From Bursaphelenchus xylophilus (lineage: Eukaryota; Nematoda; Chromadorea; Rhabditida; Aphelenchoididae), in assembly GCA_904066235.2 (NCBI GenBank), contig CAJFCV020000002.1, positions 11,160,001 to 11,224,000 of the forward strand: DNA of 64,000 nucleotides, in the 5' to 3' direction. The notes under the pieces were generated by a model. It was not told where the DNA came from and did not search any database. It worked only from the letters and a program-made list of their open reading frames with translations. This document shows, one piece after another, positions 1 to 11,100 of the stretch (position 1 is the stretch's first letter; every line of letters begins with the position of its first letter). The translations under genes and the position numbers were made by a program.

Positions 1-20
1 TCCGCCCTTTTATAGTCCAT
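1..20 (-). CDS. 5' end of a possible fourth MDY-family membrane protein gene (cut by window edge)
   Basis: Reading leftwards from position 20 the minus strand gives ATG GAC TAT AAA AGG GCG, i.e. MDYKRA, then runs off the window. The three complete genes at 15.2-23.5 kb, on the same strand, begin MDYKKL, MDYKKL and MDYQKL, and the DNA around their start codons (TAGTCCATT on the plus strand) is the same. That makes a further paralogue the best explanation, but only six codons are visible, so the call rests on a short match. Confidence 0.4.
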
Positions 21-31
21 TTTCTGCCATT

Positions 32-107
32 TGCAGCCACCGGGAATCGAACCTGGGTCGCCAGAATGATAATCCTGGCGCACAACCACTATACTACAGA
101 GGTTGGG
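32..107 (-). pseudogene. degenerate tRNA-like sequence
   Basis: The minus strand shows an A-box-like TAGTATAGTGGTT, a CCAG...CTGG stem around a loop containing TTATCA, and a B-box GGTTCGATTCCCGG. The acceptor stem halves do not pair, the T stem has a mismatch and the anticodon loop is too long, so it is not a functional tRNA. It is probably a tRNA pseudogene or SINE-like copy; related sequences lie at 33744, 52506, 55230 and 19265. Confidence 0.5.
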
Positions 108-533
108 CCACGGAATTTTGAACATATTTTACATGTTTCCGAAGCAGAATTTTATGCTGATTCCGAATCTGCAATAAAATCCTGTGGCATTTTTGATCTA
201 AAGAAGTTATCGTCGATTTTTATCGACCGGATTACAGTATGACCATTTTACAGTAATCTGACGGTAAAAATGCTACGATTTTCAGATTCCTGGGTGTCAA
301 AAACCCCTGTATGCCCGGTTTAATCTCTGTGTTCGGATCACATCGGCCTGCAGAGGCTTTGAAGTGTAAAAACGTATTTTGTAAAAAAATATGCCTTCCG
401 GGCATAATTAGGCAACACTATTTTTAGCTTTTCTTCCACAAGTGCTACCGACTATTTTAAGCCAAAAATCTCAAAATCAATTTTTTCCTAAGACCACCGC
501 TTGTGCCCTGACTCAAAAATCGTGTTTTAAATA
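108..533. other. AT-rich intergenic DNA, nothing recognised
   Basis: I see no coding exon, RNA gene or clear repeat in this stretch. Confidence 0.4.
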
Positions 534-672
534 CCAGTTTGTCGGGAAAATAATGAACATTCCGTCGCTTCAAAAATCGCATCGCCGCCGAGAAAATGAA
601 TTGTGTCGCGGCAAAATCAAATTGCTTTTTGCTTCAGCGACGCGATCAGCGACATCATTATTTTCCCGACAG
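534..672. mobile_element. TA-inserting MITE, CAGTCTGTCGGG family (subfamily 1)
   Basis: Inverted termini CAGTTTGTCGGGAAAATAAT and its complement CATTATTTTCCCGACAG enclose about 100 bp containing GAGAAAATGAATTGTGTCGC. The same ends and interior occur at 3901, 14954 and 15664. There is no open reading frame, so it is a non-autonomous element; insertion at TA suggests a Tc1/mariner-type source. Confidence 0.7.
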
Positions 673-815
673 AAATTGATAAAATTTTTGAAAAATTGCG
701 GTTTTCCCCTAGTTAGATAAAAAACAAAAATTAAGTTTTATTTTGAAAATAAAATTTTTTTTTGTTTTTTTTTTTCCAATTTTTTGGACTGAAAAATGTC
801 TAACAGAATAATTCT

Positions 816-1650
816 GTGCAACGAAAACAACGAAATCGGCTGCACCGTGCAAGAAAAAGTGAAAAAGAAAATTTCGCACAGTGCAATCAAAAAAATATCT
901 CGTCGCGACAAATGGACTCAATTTCCCTTTGCACCGTGCAAAAAACAGTAAAATTTTTTGCACTGTGCAGACAAAAAATTTTCAAAATATTTGAAGCGAC
1001 TGCACAGGGCAAAATTTTGTCGCGGCGACACATCGGCCGAATTTTCCCACCGCACCGTGCAAAAAACAATCAATTTTCCGCACTGTGCAGACAAAAAAAT
1101 TTCAAAACTTTTGAAGCGATTGCACTGTGCAAAATTTTGTCGCTGCGACAAATCCCCGGAATTTTCCCACCGCACAGTGCGAACATTTTTCTCAATTTTT
1201 CGCACTGTGCAGACAACGAAGTTTTCAAAACATGTCAGTCGATTGCACTGCGCAAAAATTTGTCGCCGCGACAAATTCCCGGAATTTTCTCACCACACAG
1301 TGCGAACATTTTTCTCATGTTTTTCGCACTGTGCAGACAAAAAAATCAAAACATTTGAAGTGATTGCACAGTGCGCAATTTTCAAGCAGATTTGTCGCCG
1401 CGACAAACCCCCGGAATTTTCCCACCGCACCGTGCAAAGATTCTTATCGATTTTTTCGCACTGTGCAGACGAAAAAAGTTTTCAAGACATGTCAGTCGAT
1501 TGCACTGTGCAAAATTTTCATAAAAATTTGTCGCCGCGACAAATCACCGGAATTTTCCCACCGCACCGTGCAAAGACCTTTATCGATTTTTTCGCACTGT
1601 GCAGCAAGATTGCCCTCCAAATCAAATCAAATGGGGATTTTTGCACGGTG
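816..1650. repeat. GCAC-N-GTGC palindrome cluster with ~120-bp higher-order units
   Basis: About 19 copies of GCACTGTGC/GCACAGTGC/GCACCGTGC lie here. From about 900 on they are organised in six units of roughly 115-140 bp, each also holding a second palindrome, TTGTCGCCGCGACAAAT, and a CCCACCGCAC segment. Open frames across the cluster are artefacts of the tandem units. Confidence 0.85.
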
Positions 1651-2054
1651 CGGTTTAATCCGCCCTAATCATCGGTCAATATTCAAATAAATGGGGCGAT
1701 TTGGCCGGCCCGCATTCCCTCGAATTTGTTGGGGGGATCGGCGAAAAAATTGATCCGAAAAGTGGATCGAAAAAAGTTTTCGGCCGCTTTACGTCGGGCC
1801 CGCAGGTAAAGCGGATTCGGAAGGGAAAGCGGGCCCCCCGAGAGAGGCCGAAAGGAGTGAGAAATGAGTTTAAATTGGCACTCCGATCAAGTGGAAATTA
1901 ACGGAGAAGGGGGCCGTGGACAAAAGTTTGGGTAAAACGGGAGTGAATCGAGCGATTTTTGGTGGACTCACTGCACTGTGCGGGAATTTTAATTTAGAAT
2001 TTTTTGAGGGAAAATATTTTTTTAGGGGCTAAAAAATCTTGTTTAGAAATCAAA
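1651..2054. other. GC-rich single-copy island, function unknown
   Basis: About 250 bp (1690-1930) is clearly richer in G+C than its surroundings and free of the palindrome motif. A 66-codon open frame crosses it but has no recognisable domain or splice context. Similar islands adjoin other palindrome clusters (32.1, 33.1, 47.4, 48.2 kb). It may be a promoter or enhancer. Confidence 0.35.
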
Positions 2055-3365
2055 ATTTTCCGCACAGTGCAAAAAATTCCACCCCAAAAATTTGTTGCAC
2101 AGTGCAAAAAAATCCCTAAAATCCCATCGCACGGTGCAAAAAACTTGCCAAAAAAATCCTTGCACAGTGCCAAAAAAATCCCCCTCCAAATTTTTTTTTT
2201 GCACAGTGCACAAAAACTTTCTTAAACCCATCCGCACAGTGCAAAAATTGTCGCTTCCAAATTCCCCCCGCACTATGCAAAAACATCCCCACAAAAATAT
2301 CGCCGCACAGTGCAAAAAATGTCGCCTCGAAAATTTCGCCGCACTGTGCACAAATTCTTGCAAAAAATCTAAACGCACAGTGCAAAAACTTTCCCACAAA
2401 ACTCTTTCGCACAGTGCAAAAAATGTCGCTCGAAAATTTCACCGCACAGTGCAAAAAATGTCGCTCGAAAATTTCACCGCACAGTGCAAAAAATGTCGCT
2501 CGAAAATTTTCCCGCACAGTGCAAAAAATGTCGCTCGAAAACTTCCCCGCACAGTGCAAAAAATGTCGCTCGAAAATTTCACCGCACAGTGCAAAAAATG
2601 TCGCTCGAAAACTTCCCCGCACAGTGCAAAAAATGTCGCTCGAAAATTTCACCGCACAGTGCAAAAACTTTCCCACAAAACTCCTTCGCACAGTGCAAAA
2701 AATGTCGCTCAAAAACTTCCCCGCACTGTGCAAAAAATGTCGCCCGAAAATTTCCCCGCACAGTGCAAAAATGTCGCTCGAAAATTTCCCCGCACAGTGC
2801 AAAATATGTCGCTCGAAAAATTTCTTCGCACAGTGCAAAAACTTTCCCACAAAACTCCTTCGCACAGTGCAAAAAATGTCGCTAGAAACTTTTCCCGCAC
2901 AGTGCAAAAAATGTCGCTCGAAAATTTCACCGCACAGTGCAAAAAATGTCGCTCGAAGATTTCACCGCACAGTGCAAAAAATGTCGCTCGAAAACTTTCC
3001 CGCACAGTGCAAAAAACGCCGCTCGAAAGTTTCCTTGCACTGTGCAAAAAATGTCGCTCGAAAACTTCCCCGCACAGTGCAAAAAATGTCGCTCGAAAAT
3101 TTCACCGCACAGTGCAAAAAATGTCGCTCGAAGATTTCACCGCACAGTGCAAAAAATGTCGCTCGAAAATTTCCCCGCACTGTGCAAAAAATGTCGCTCG
3201 AAAATTTCCCCGCACAGTGCGAAAAATGTCGCTCGAAGATTTCACCGCACAGTGCAAAAAATGTCGCTCGAAAACTTCCCCGCACAATGCAAAAATATCG
3301 CTCGAAAATTTTCCCGCACAGTGCAAAAAACTCCCTGAAAACCCCGCCATTGCACAGTGCGAAAC
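2055..3365. repeat. 35-bp minisatellite built on the GCACAGTGC palindrome
   Basis: About 38 palindrome copies occur, and from 2409 to 3290 almost every one is exactly 35 bp from the next. The unit is GCACAGTGCAAAAAATGTCG followed by CTCGAAAATTTCACC. Spacing loosens at the left end. Long open frames in several frames on both strands result from the regular unit and give low-complexity peptides, so no gene is called. Confidence 0.92.
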
Positions 3366-3750
3366 GCAACGATTTATCGCGGGCTTCCGTGCGGAAAAAG
3401 AAAACGGAGGAAAAATCTTTGATCGCCTCGACTTTTCCCGCATTTGGCCGCCGAAAAGCGGCCAACTGACGGGACGCTTTGGGGAACGCAAAAGCGAGGT
3501 CAGAAATTCGGAACAGCTAATGGGATGGGATGAGGAATATGAGGTGTGAAACAAAGGGTACAAAGGTAAATTGTTTTGAGAAGAAATGAACTTTCGCTTT
3601 TTTTTGACGAGAAAAGGTCAAACAATAATTTTTTGCAAGCACAATCAACGCTCTGAACAACAACTCGGAAGGGATCAAAAAACAAATTTTTGCCAAAATT
3701 TTACCTCCATACAACGAAACCCTTTTATAACGAAGGGATGGATGTTAGTA
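3366..3750. other. GC-rich island followed by AT-rich DNA
   Basis: The first 140 bp are G+C-rich, palindrome-free DNA adjoining the minisatellite; the rest is AT-rich. I see no splice-bounded exon. Confidence 0.35.
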
Positions 3751-3751
3751 T

Positions 3752-3876
3752 AGGTCTGTCGGGAAAATAATGAGCAGAAGTCGCGCATCAAATCTCCAGC
3801 CGCAGTTAGCTGCCACAAACCGATGATGGGCGATTTCAAGCCGCGACGAATGCACATTATTTTCCCGACAGACTGA
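3752..3876. mobile_element. TA-inserting MITE, CAGTCTGTCGGG family (subfamily 2)
   Basis: The termini GTCTGTCGGGAAAATAATGA and TTATTTTCCCGACAGAC flank an interior containing CCGATGATGGGCGATT. The interior matches the copy at 4127 but not those at 534, 3901, 14954 and 15664. No coding capacity. Confidence 0.75.
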
Positions 3877-3900
3877 TAGCAAAAAATTAGATGCCTAAAT

Positions 3901-4045
3901 CAGTCTGTCGGGAAAATAATGAGCACTCTGTCGCATCGAAAATCGCATCGCCGTCGAGAAAATGAATTGTGTCGCGGCAAAATCAAATTTCTTTTCACTT
4001 CAGCGACGCCATTGCCTTTAAAATTGTCTGTTAAAGACAGGTTTT
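3901..4045. mobile_element. CAGTCTGTCGGG-family MITE with decayed right end
   Basis: The left terminus CAGTCTGTCGGGAAAATAAT and the subfamily 1 interior (GAGAAAATGAATTGTGTCGC) are intact. The right terminus is not recognisable beyond a weak GTCTGTTAAAGACAG, so the copy is truncated or rearranged. Confidence 0.6.
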
Positions 4046-4126
4046 GTTGTACGAGACTTTTTATTTATCGCTGTCTAGAAGTCCCACAGAAACAGCTTTA
4101 TTTTAAGTTTTTAAAAAATCAAGTAT

Positions 4127-4278
4127 CAGTCTGTCGGGAAAATAACGGCGGATCGTCGCATCAAAATGTCTCGCCTCGCCGCTATCGCGCACCAACTCCC
4201 AAGCCGCGGCTTGCAGTCGCAGAGCGATGATGGGCGATTCCGAGGCGCAACGATCCGCCGTTATTTTCCCGACAGACC
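4127..4278. mobile_element. TA-inserting MITE, CAGTCTGTCGGG family (subfamily 2)
   Basis: Terminal inverted repeats extend well beyond the core: AAAATAACGGCGGATCGTCG pairs with CAACGATCCGCCGTTATTTT. The interior carries the GATGATGGGCGATT block shared with the copy at 3752. Flanking TA dinucleotides are present. Confidence 0.75.
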
Positions 4279-4517
4279 GATAATACTTGATTTCCACCCG
4301 CGAGATCTGCAGAAATCACCGACATTTTTAATACAAAAATTTATATAAAAAGGTAAAATACGAAATACTTACAAAGCATTGTTATAACATGGAAACTCTC
4401 AATTCAACTCCTTGGCTAAAAAATTTGCATAATCTAAAAAATTTCTGAAAAAGCATTTCGAAAAGAAAAATTCGGTCATTCAACTAACGCGCGACCCCCG
4501 CGAACGGTCGGCTTCAA

Positions 4518-7500
4518 ATGCGGACCACGCTGATCTCCATCCTTCTGCTGGGCGCAGCTCGCCTCGCCGCTTCCAATTGTCGGGTCCAGGACTACCCGAT
4601 GTGAGTTTGACTATCTATTTAGGGATTGACATTGAATAGAGTGAGATATTGCATTCAAAAATGTGTAACTTGAGGCTAAAATTGGGCCAAAATACGTTTT
4701 TTTTAATAAATCTTGGTGGGTCTCGCAGCGAAAACTTGGAAACCAAAAAATTGAAAGTGATTTAAAATGGGACTACTACCTCGATAAAGACACCTATGCA
4801 CTTTGGAGACCTTATTTTTGTCTAATTTTTGAATAAAATCGTATTTTTGGGTCCCACCACGGAAACCTGCAGGATTTACATATATTCTTTATTGAGTATA
4901 ATACGAAATTTTGAACTCGAAAAAAGTCGTTTGTAAAATTTCCAGATTCCATTTTAATCGATTTTGAATATCAGTTTTATAAAATGTGGGTCCCGCCACG
5001 AAAGCCTGAAAATATCGAAAACCAGTTTTTTGCGGTTTGTTTGGATTACCCTTGCTATGTGATCCAGTGGTGAATGTTTTATGTCTTTTCGGAATTTTAG
5101 TTCTCTATTTTTTGACACTTTTTTTATGAAATTTTGGCATTCTGTTTCAACCTTTGTTTTTGGTCAAAACCTCCACCAAATGGTTCCAGATGCATCTTGA
5201 TGGAATTTAACGGCCTTGTAGCTCTGCATAGCTTTACAAAACATTTTTTTCAGCGTCCTCAAGCTTTCGGATTGCTCCGACTTCTACTGGGACGCCTTTG
5301 CGCCTCTTTCCAATTCTCGGATTGAGTTCGTCTTGGTCGGTAAACCTTCGGACATTGGTCAAAAAGGGTCGGTTAAGCTTTTCCGTCGTTGTGGCATTAA
5401 TTTTATAAAATATGAGTCATGATGACGACTTTTTTAGACTGCTTTGGGCCGCCTATGTGAATCAATGGGAGTTGGCGTCGTTCAAGACCAAGTTAAGTTT
5501 CGATGCGGACTCTTCGACGTTCCTCTTGGAGTATCACGATAGTCGTGAGTTTTTTGGGCGAAAAATGTGTCATCGTGACGCATTTTTTGGATGTTTTGTG
5601 AAAAAAAAATCTTGGCGATTTTTTCGAAATGAGTTAATTTGGCCTTTTCGATTAAATTTTTCAGTCAAAGCCGTCATGATGACCGATTTTTGGGAAAAAA
5701 TTTTGTCATGATGCCGAATTTTTCGGAAAATTTTTTAAAATTTTAAAGTAATGTAAGGATTTTTTGTATTATCTTAGACACTGGTAGCAGTCGTCAGGTC
5801 CGTTTGGAGAACTTAAGAGTTGCGAAACCGGACCAGCCCTTTAACCTGTTAATCCAAATCTTCCAATCCAAGCTCGCTTATGGAGTGGCCGAAGAATACG
5901 AAGAAGAGGGTGTCAAAAAGTTCAAAGTCACCAAGAAAGTGCATCGGGTAAGTTGAGCCTTGCATTAGGAATTTTGTTAGACGTCTTGAGTAGGATTGGC
6001 GGTTAAGAGACAAGTTATACGATGAAAAGTGTCTGGAAATTCGAGGACAGGTTTCAGCGTATGAGATGGGTTCAAATTGTTCGCTGTTGTCGTTTACCGC
6101 ATGGAGTAAAAAATAGAGGATATATGAAAAGTTTCGGCCGCACTAAACGCTTTAGAGACAAGTTATACGACAAAAACCGTCTAGAAATTCGAGGACAGGT
6201 TTCATCGTATAAAATGGAATCAAATTGTTCGGTGTTGTCGTTTACCGCATGGAGTAAAAAATAGAGGATATATGAAAAGTTTCGGCCGCACTAAACGCTT
6301 TAGAGACAAGTTATACGACAAAAACTGTCTAGAAATTCGAGGACAGGTTTCATCGTATAAAGTGGAATCAAATTGGTCACTGTTGTTGTTTATCGCATAG
6401 AGTAAAAAATAGAGGCCATGTGAAAAGTTTCGGCCGTACTAAACGCTTTAGAGACAATTTATACGACAAAAACTGCCTAGAAATTCGAGGACAGGTTTCA
6501 TCGTATAAGCTGACCCCAAATTTTCCGTGTGTCTCCAATATTTAATCTTGTGTGCTTAGAAGTGCTTTCTTGAAGTTTTTCTTGGATTAAGATGTTTAGA
6601 CAAGTTATACGATCGAAACAATCTAGAAACATGAGGACAGGTTTCATCGTATAAAATGAACACGGTCTGGAATTTTTTAACTGAAAAGTGAGCCAAGGAA
6701 GTGTCAGGTTGTACACAAAAAAATTTTAGGCTATGTACACGAAGTAAAATTAGTTTTTCAAGACCTGTTTCATCGTATAACATGTCGACTTTTCAGCTCG
6801 CCGACCACAAACTGCATGACCTCTACCGAGAGATTTTGTACGAGACCACGAAGCAATATGTGATTGGAATCAGAGCCGACGCTTCGGTGGACTACAAGCT
6901 CCACTTCCTCCCACAATTTTGGTACGACCGAACCGCCGTCCAGGAAAATATCACCATCCCCAAGATCATCCCGCACGATAGAGCGGAGCAGGCGAAAGAC
7001 CCAGCCTGTTTTTGGTGCTGGATCGGCTTTGCGTTGGCTTTGTTGGTGTAGGTGACGTTTTATACGGTGGAAGCTGTTTGAGGTTGATATAGGGCATTCT
7101 CGACTTGTACGATTCCTCCTAATTTTTATGTTACGCTCAAAATTGTTGACCAGGATTGCAAGGACATGTGCTTTTTTGCCCCTTGTAGAGACATTTTATA
7201 CGATGGAACATGCTTTGTAATTTCGTGGCATATTTAGTCGTATAAAGTGTCTCTCACTGGTGTAACTTGGCTAGAAGTCTCTGTGGGGCTTCGGTACAAC
7301 ACTATGTATGAATTATGAAGCGAATTTTTATTTTGGACCATTTTGTACGATGGAACCTGACCTTACATGTTTTATCGTATAAAATGTCTCTGAACTGCAA
7401 CTATGAGCTGGAAATATCTAATATGGCCGCATTGGTTCTGTTTTTAACATCACCATCCAAATTTTCTGTTTTTTGCCATTTTATATGATGAAATGTGCAC

Positions 7501-7999
7501 CGGCTCTTCTGGACATGTTTCATCGTATAAAATGTCTCTGAGGACTATAAAACCGCATGTCTCGCATACTGTATAGTATTTCAGCTCTACCAGATTTATT
7601 TTCAGTGGTCTCTTCACCGGTGCTGCCATCATCTTCATAGTTTTCTTCTGCATTTACAAGAAGAAGGTGAATGCGCTCAACGACCGACGTCGACGTGCTG
7701 CCAAGGCGGCGAATAAGTTGGGACCCAACAAGGGGTCCGTTGCAACCCCTGGAGCTTTGACCTCCGCTACCGGAACCCCCAGCGAGACCAATTTGGAGAG
7801 CAAGGCGGTAAGGGACATTTTATACGATGAATTTCCCTTTTTTGTTTTTTATCGTATAATTTGTCGCCGAAGGACTTTTGGGAGAGTGTCTGTGATGTGT
7901 GACGAGGTCTGTAAAATGTTTTATTTTCAGTCCAAAGCCGACAAATCATCAAAGACGGCAAGAGAAAACAGTAAGAAGAGCGAGAGGGCCAAGAAGTAG
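4518..7999 (+). CDS. type I single-pass membrane protein, family not recognised
   Basis: Exons: 4518-4600, 5254-5367(?), 5438-5544, 5778-5947, 6797-7047, 7606-7807, 7931-7999 (331 aa with these borders). The start gives MRTTLISILLLGAARLAASN, a clear signal peptide. A lumenal or extracellular region of about 210 residues follows, then a TM segment formed across the exon 5/6 junction (CWIGFALALLVGLFTGAAII), then KKK and a roughly 75-residue Lys/Arg/Ser/Thr-rich cytosolic tail ending ERAKK. Junction phases agree except exon 2/3, where the donor keeping frame (AAAAAGG|GTCGGT) is weak. The coding-like sequence continues past it (SVKLFRRCGINFIKYE, then in another frame SHDDDFFRLLW), so a one-base error or frameshift near 5405 is an alternative. 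AATAAA follows at 8043. I recognise no domain. Confidence 0.75.
6001..6520. repeat. ~150-bp tandem repeat in intron 4 of the membrane-protein gene
   Basis: Three and a half units starting near 6001, 6150, 6300 and 6445 share AGAGACAAGTTATACGACAA, GAAATTCGAGGACAGGTTTC and AAAAGTTTCGGCCGCACTAA. Each contains a TATACGA...TCGTATAA inverted pair like the short hairpins further downstream in the same gene. Confidence 0.8.
6598..7862. repeat. five short TATACGA/TCGTATA inverted-repeat hairpins in introns
   Basis: Separate copies lie at about 6598-6660, 7189-7255, 7338-7393, 7478-7536 and 7811-7865. Each is about 55-65 bp, begins GACATTTTATACGATG (or a variant) and ends CATCGTATAAAATGTC. All lie in introns 4-6 of the membrane-protein gene. 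Half-sites also occur at 18780-18930 and 43312. Confidence 0.7.
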
Positions 8000-8042
8000 A
8001 TGAGAAACAGGATCGCGATTTGACTTTGACTCTTTTTTGGAG

Positions 8043-8048
8043 AATAAA
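8043..8048 (+). terminator. poly(A) signal of the membrane-protein gene
   Basis: AATAAA lies 44 bp after the TAG stop at 7997-7999. The opposing gene has its own signal at 8141-8136, so the two genes end tail to tail within about 160 bp. Confidence 0.7.
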
Positions 8049-8135
8049 CAATTGACTTTACCACTTTTTGTGATTTTTTATCTTATATCTAGTATATAAC
8101 AGCCAAAAATTTTTAAAAAATATCTGCAAAAATAA

Positions 8136-8141
8136 TTTATT
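8136..8141 (-). terminator. poly(A) signal of the aspartic-protease-like gene
   Basis: On the minus strand AATAAA lies 14 bp after the stop codon at 8157-8155. Confidence 0.65.
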
Positions 8142-8154
8142 CCATCAAAAAATC

Positions 8155-11100
8155 TCAAATTCTCTCTTCGAACACGGTTTTCGTGATTCCATTCTTTCTG
8201 AAATTCCCCGTAATCACATAATTATTAATCCGCTCTCTCGGCGAAGCGTCATAAAAGTGGATGGTTTCGTTTTGGAAGTCCAAACAGATCCCATTATTCG
8301 TATAAAATGGCGCTCCCAAAACGATCTTCCTCTCCTTCGTACTACGCACTTTCAAACCGCACCAATTGCTCTTGTAAATGGTCTCCGTATATGCGTCATA
8401 CTGTATGGGGATTACGTTGGAATTGACGGAAATTAAAATGTCCCTGTTCAAATTGCAGAACACCAAATATCGACCGCGTTCGCGGTCGAATTGAGCGTTC
8501 AGCAGTCGAATTAGCCGTTGGAAAATCGGCTCCGGCAAGGTCAGGCCGTTGTATGTGGTGGATAGAGTGGCTGGGTAGACGGTGGAGAAGGTGGATTTTC
8601 CAATGGAAATTTTGTTCACATTAAATTTCCATAAGCCATCGGAGCTGGGAAGAGAGGAAACTTTGGTTCGGAAATTGTCGTGGTAAACATAACCGCCGCT
8701 GGCAATAGTAGTGTATTTTTTACTGAAAATGAAAAATGGGAAAAATGAAAGATTTTTTAGATTTTTTTATTCTTTTTTTGATTTTTGCACGGTGAAAAAA
8801 ATGTAAAAAAATGCAATTTATCACCAAAAATAAAAAAAAATTGATTTTGTCATAATAAAATTTCGAAAAAAAATTATTTTTATAAATCGGGAAATTGTGG
8901 AAACATCAAAAATTTGTCAAAAAAAAATTTTTTTTTTTTGGTTAATCCTCTAACAGGCCATACAAGAAATTCTGAGAATTTTAGCCTTTGCTTTGCCCCA
9001 CAGCCAAGATATTCAACGATCCTCGTGTACCAAAAAGCATACGAAATAAGGAGAGGCGGCCAAAGAAAAAATTAAAAAACCTTTGTGACTCCTCGAAAAT
9101 GGAGAAAAATTTTCCTGAAAATCTTGACGAATTCTTCAAATTGCAAGCAAAAAATCTCAAAATTCAATAATTTGAAATCCTGATTACACAATGTTATGTT
9201 TTCAAAGCCAACGACATTTTTCAAAGGACAGTTTTAGAGCAGAAAATCATGATTTTACGTAAGCATTTTTCCTTAATTTCCTCTTGCGCAAAAAGCCAAA
9301 CCGGAAATTTCTGCAAAAAAATCAACACAAATCAAAAATTAAAAACGCAGAAAAAAATCAAGCGAGCCGTATAAATACAGAGGAAGTTTCAGTTTTAATA
9401 CCATATCCATACATTGTATTTTTATCGACTTTTGTCAGCATCCCTTTCAAGATGTCTCAACTGGCCGATAACTTTGTTTTTACCGAGTTTCTCGATGTTT
9501 GGGGTCCTCAAGCCTCAAAATCGAGCCCTTCCGTGAGCCCTCCTTCGATTGAGATCCCCAGGCCGTCATCAGTGGAAAGCCAGTCGTCAGGATATTCATC
9601 CTACGACGACCCTTCGCGGTCTTACACTCCCTGGTCCACAGCTTCTTCACCCGTCGACCAAGGCCAATTTCACCCGGCAAATTACGGGTATTATACGCAA
9701 ATGGAGATGTATAATGTGAGTTTACTAATTTCTATTGCTTTTTTTGGAATATAAATAACTTTTTTTGAAATATTGAATTTTCAGTAAAAAAATTTTGTCA
9801 TCAACTTGAAACTTTTTGACTATTTAATTACTAATTTTCTATTTTAAGCCTCAATTTTACCCCTCCGCTCCCCCATCATACGGACAAGAGCTACTTCAAT
9901 ATTCAGCCCAGCCATACGTTTATTATGGACAGCCTCCCCAAATGCTCCATGGGGTGCCCCACCAGCCTCAGTGCCATTTCTTCCAACGTCACCCCGACTA
10001 CGACGTATGCTTTTGTTCAAGATGTATGAAAAAATCCCGAAAATCATACATGAAACACTAACATATTGTTTTTCACTTCCGGTGATCACTTTTTAATATA
10101 ATATAATTTTCACATTTTTTTTATCTTTTTTACATGTTTTGACTGTCTTCGGTTCGAATAATAAATAATATTATGCAAATTTTATGGAGACTTTGATTTC
10201 AAATTACTTTACGCTTCTATTACTAAAATTAGTCATAATTGTTTTTGTGCTACCCGTACCTCCTGTGAAATTTTAGCATGAAAAGTTTCATAGCTATTTC
10301 TAACGTGGATGGAAATGTTTCAAAAAAATCAAATTTTTCGCGCGAAGCTAGCAAGGATACGATCGAAAAATGTTTGTATTAATGCCGCTCTCTCCGTTCG
10401 GCATTCTCTCTCCGCGGAAAACACCGTTGAATATCTCGGCTGCGCTTGTAGCTCATTCCAAAAAACGACCTGATCGTCCCCATTTTTTCTCTCTTTGCAT
10501 GCTAGAATTTTTATAAATTTATACACCGCCTCGCCAAGCAGAGAGTCAAATTTACAGCGAAATTTATCGTCAATCTCCGCTACAGCCCAAAAATTCCATT
10601 TCTCCACTTACGATCCGTCTTTCGCGACGCTGGTATCCAAACACAGCACCTTCAACGGTCCATCATCCAATAAACCGTCTCGCAAGTTGGTCTTCGTATC
10701 TTTTTTCTTCGAGAATCCGATTCTCCCCGCCGCAGCGGACCCATCAAATCGGCCGATTGGAATATCGTTCCCCGACATTTCCTTGGCCACCAAGAATTCT
10801 CCTTCCACGAAACTCATCACAACAGTGACGTCATCCTCGCCCAAAACGCCTGTGACTGCCGAGGAATTGGTGTTCAATTCTTCTGCGTAACTTAGTTTAA
10901 GAGTTTCGTTGAGGCTTTTAAAGGTGTCTGAAGCGGCCGAGTCGAAGGTGTTTTCATCGCCGTAGATTTCCGCGAATTCTAAAAGATTTTTTTTAAAAGT
11001 AAGGAGTAAATATAAGAGTGAAGATATAAGTATGCACGAGTCATTTTCAAAAAGCACCCTAAATTCGCTCACTTTTTGGCTCGCACGCGATTCTTTCATT

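Larger units (their letters stand above)
9188..10310 (+). repeat. left arm of a >1.1-kb inverted gene duplication
   Basis: This arm aligns by eye, in reverse orientation, with 14942-13835. It covers upstream DNA (TTTTCAAAG, CAGAAAATC, TTCCTCTTGCGCAA), the TATA promoter, both exons, the intron and the 3' flank (CCGGTGATCA..., TTACTTTACGCTTCTA). Non-coding parts have diverged more than exons. Confidence 0.8.

Noticed and set aside
32..107. Functional tRNA gene at the left edge
   Set aside because: Acceptor stem does not pair, anticodon loop length is wrong and the T stem has a mismatch.
816..1690. Overlapping open frames at 0.8-1.7 kb on both strands
   Set aside because: Same artefact of the palindrome-rich tandem units.
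2055..3365. CRISPR array (regular repeats with spacers)
   Set aside because: Spacers are nearly identical, the repeat is only 9-11 bp and the DNA is eukaryotic; it is a minisatellite.
2092..3549. 485-codon plus-strand frame and overlapping minus frames across the 35-bp minisatellite
   Set aside because: 35 is not divisible by three, so the repeat cycles through all frames and simply contains no stop; no domain, no splice structure.
5134..5170. 21U-RNA (piRNA) upstream motif CTGTTTCA
   Set aside because: I noticed only isolated occurrences (e.g. 5143), with no cluster as expected for a piRNA locus.
10329..10607. 92-codon minus frame after protease-like exon 2
   Set aside because: Using it would need a 32-nt intron and does not match the pepsin fold; exon 2 joins the exon at 8722 in phase and with sensible protein sequence.
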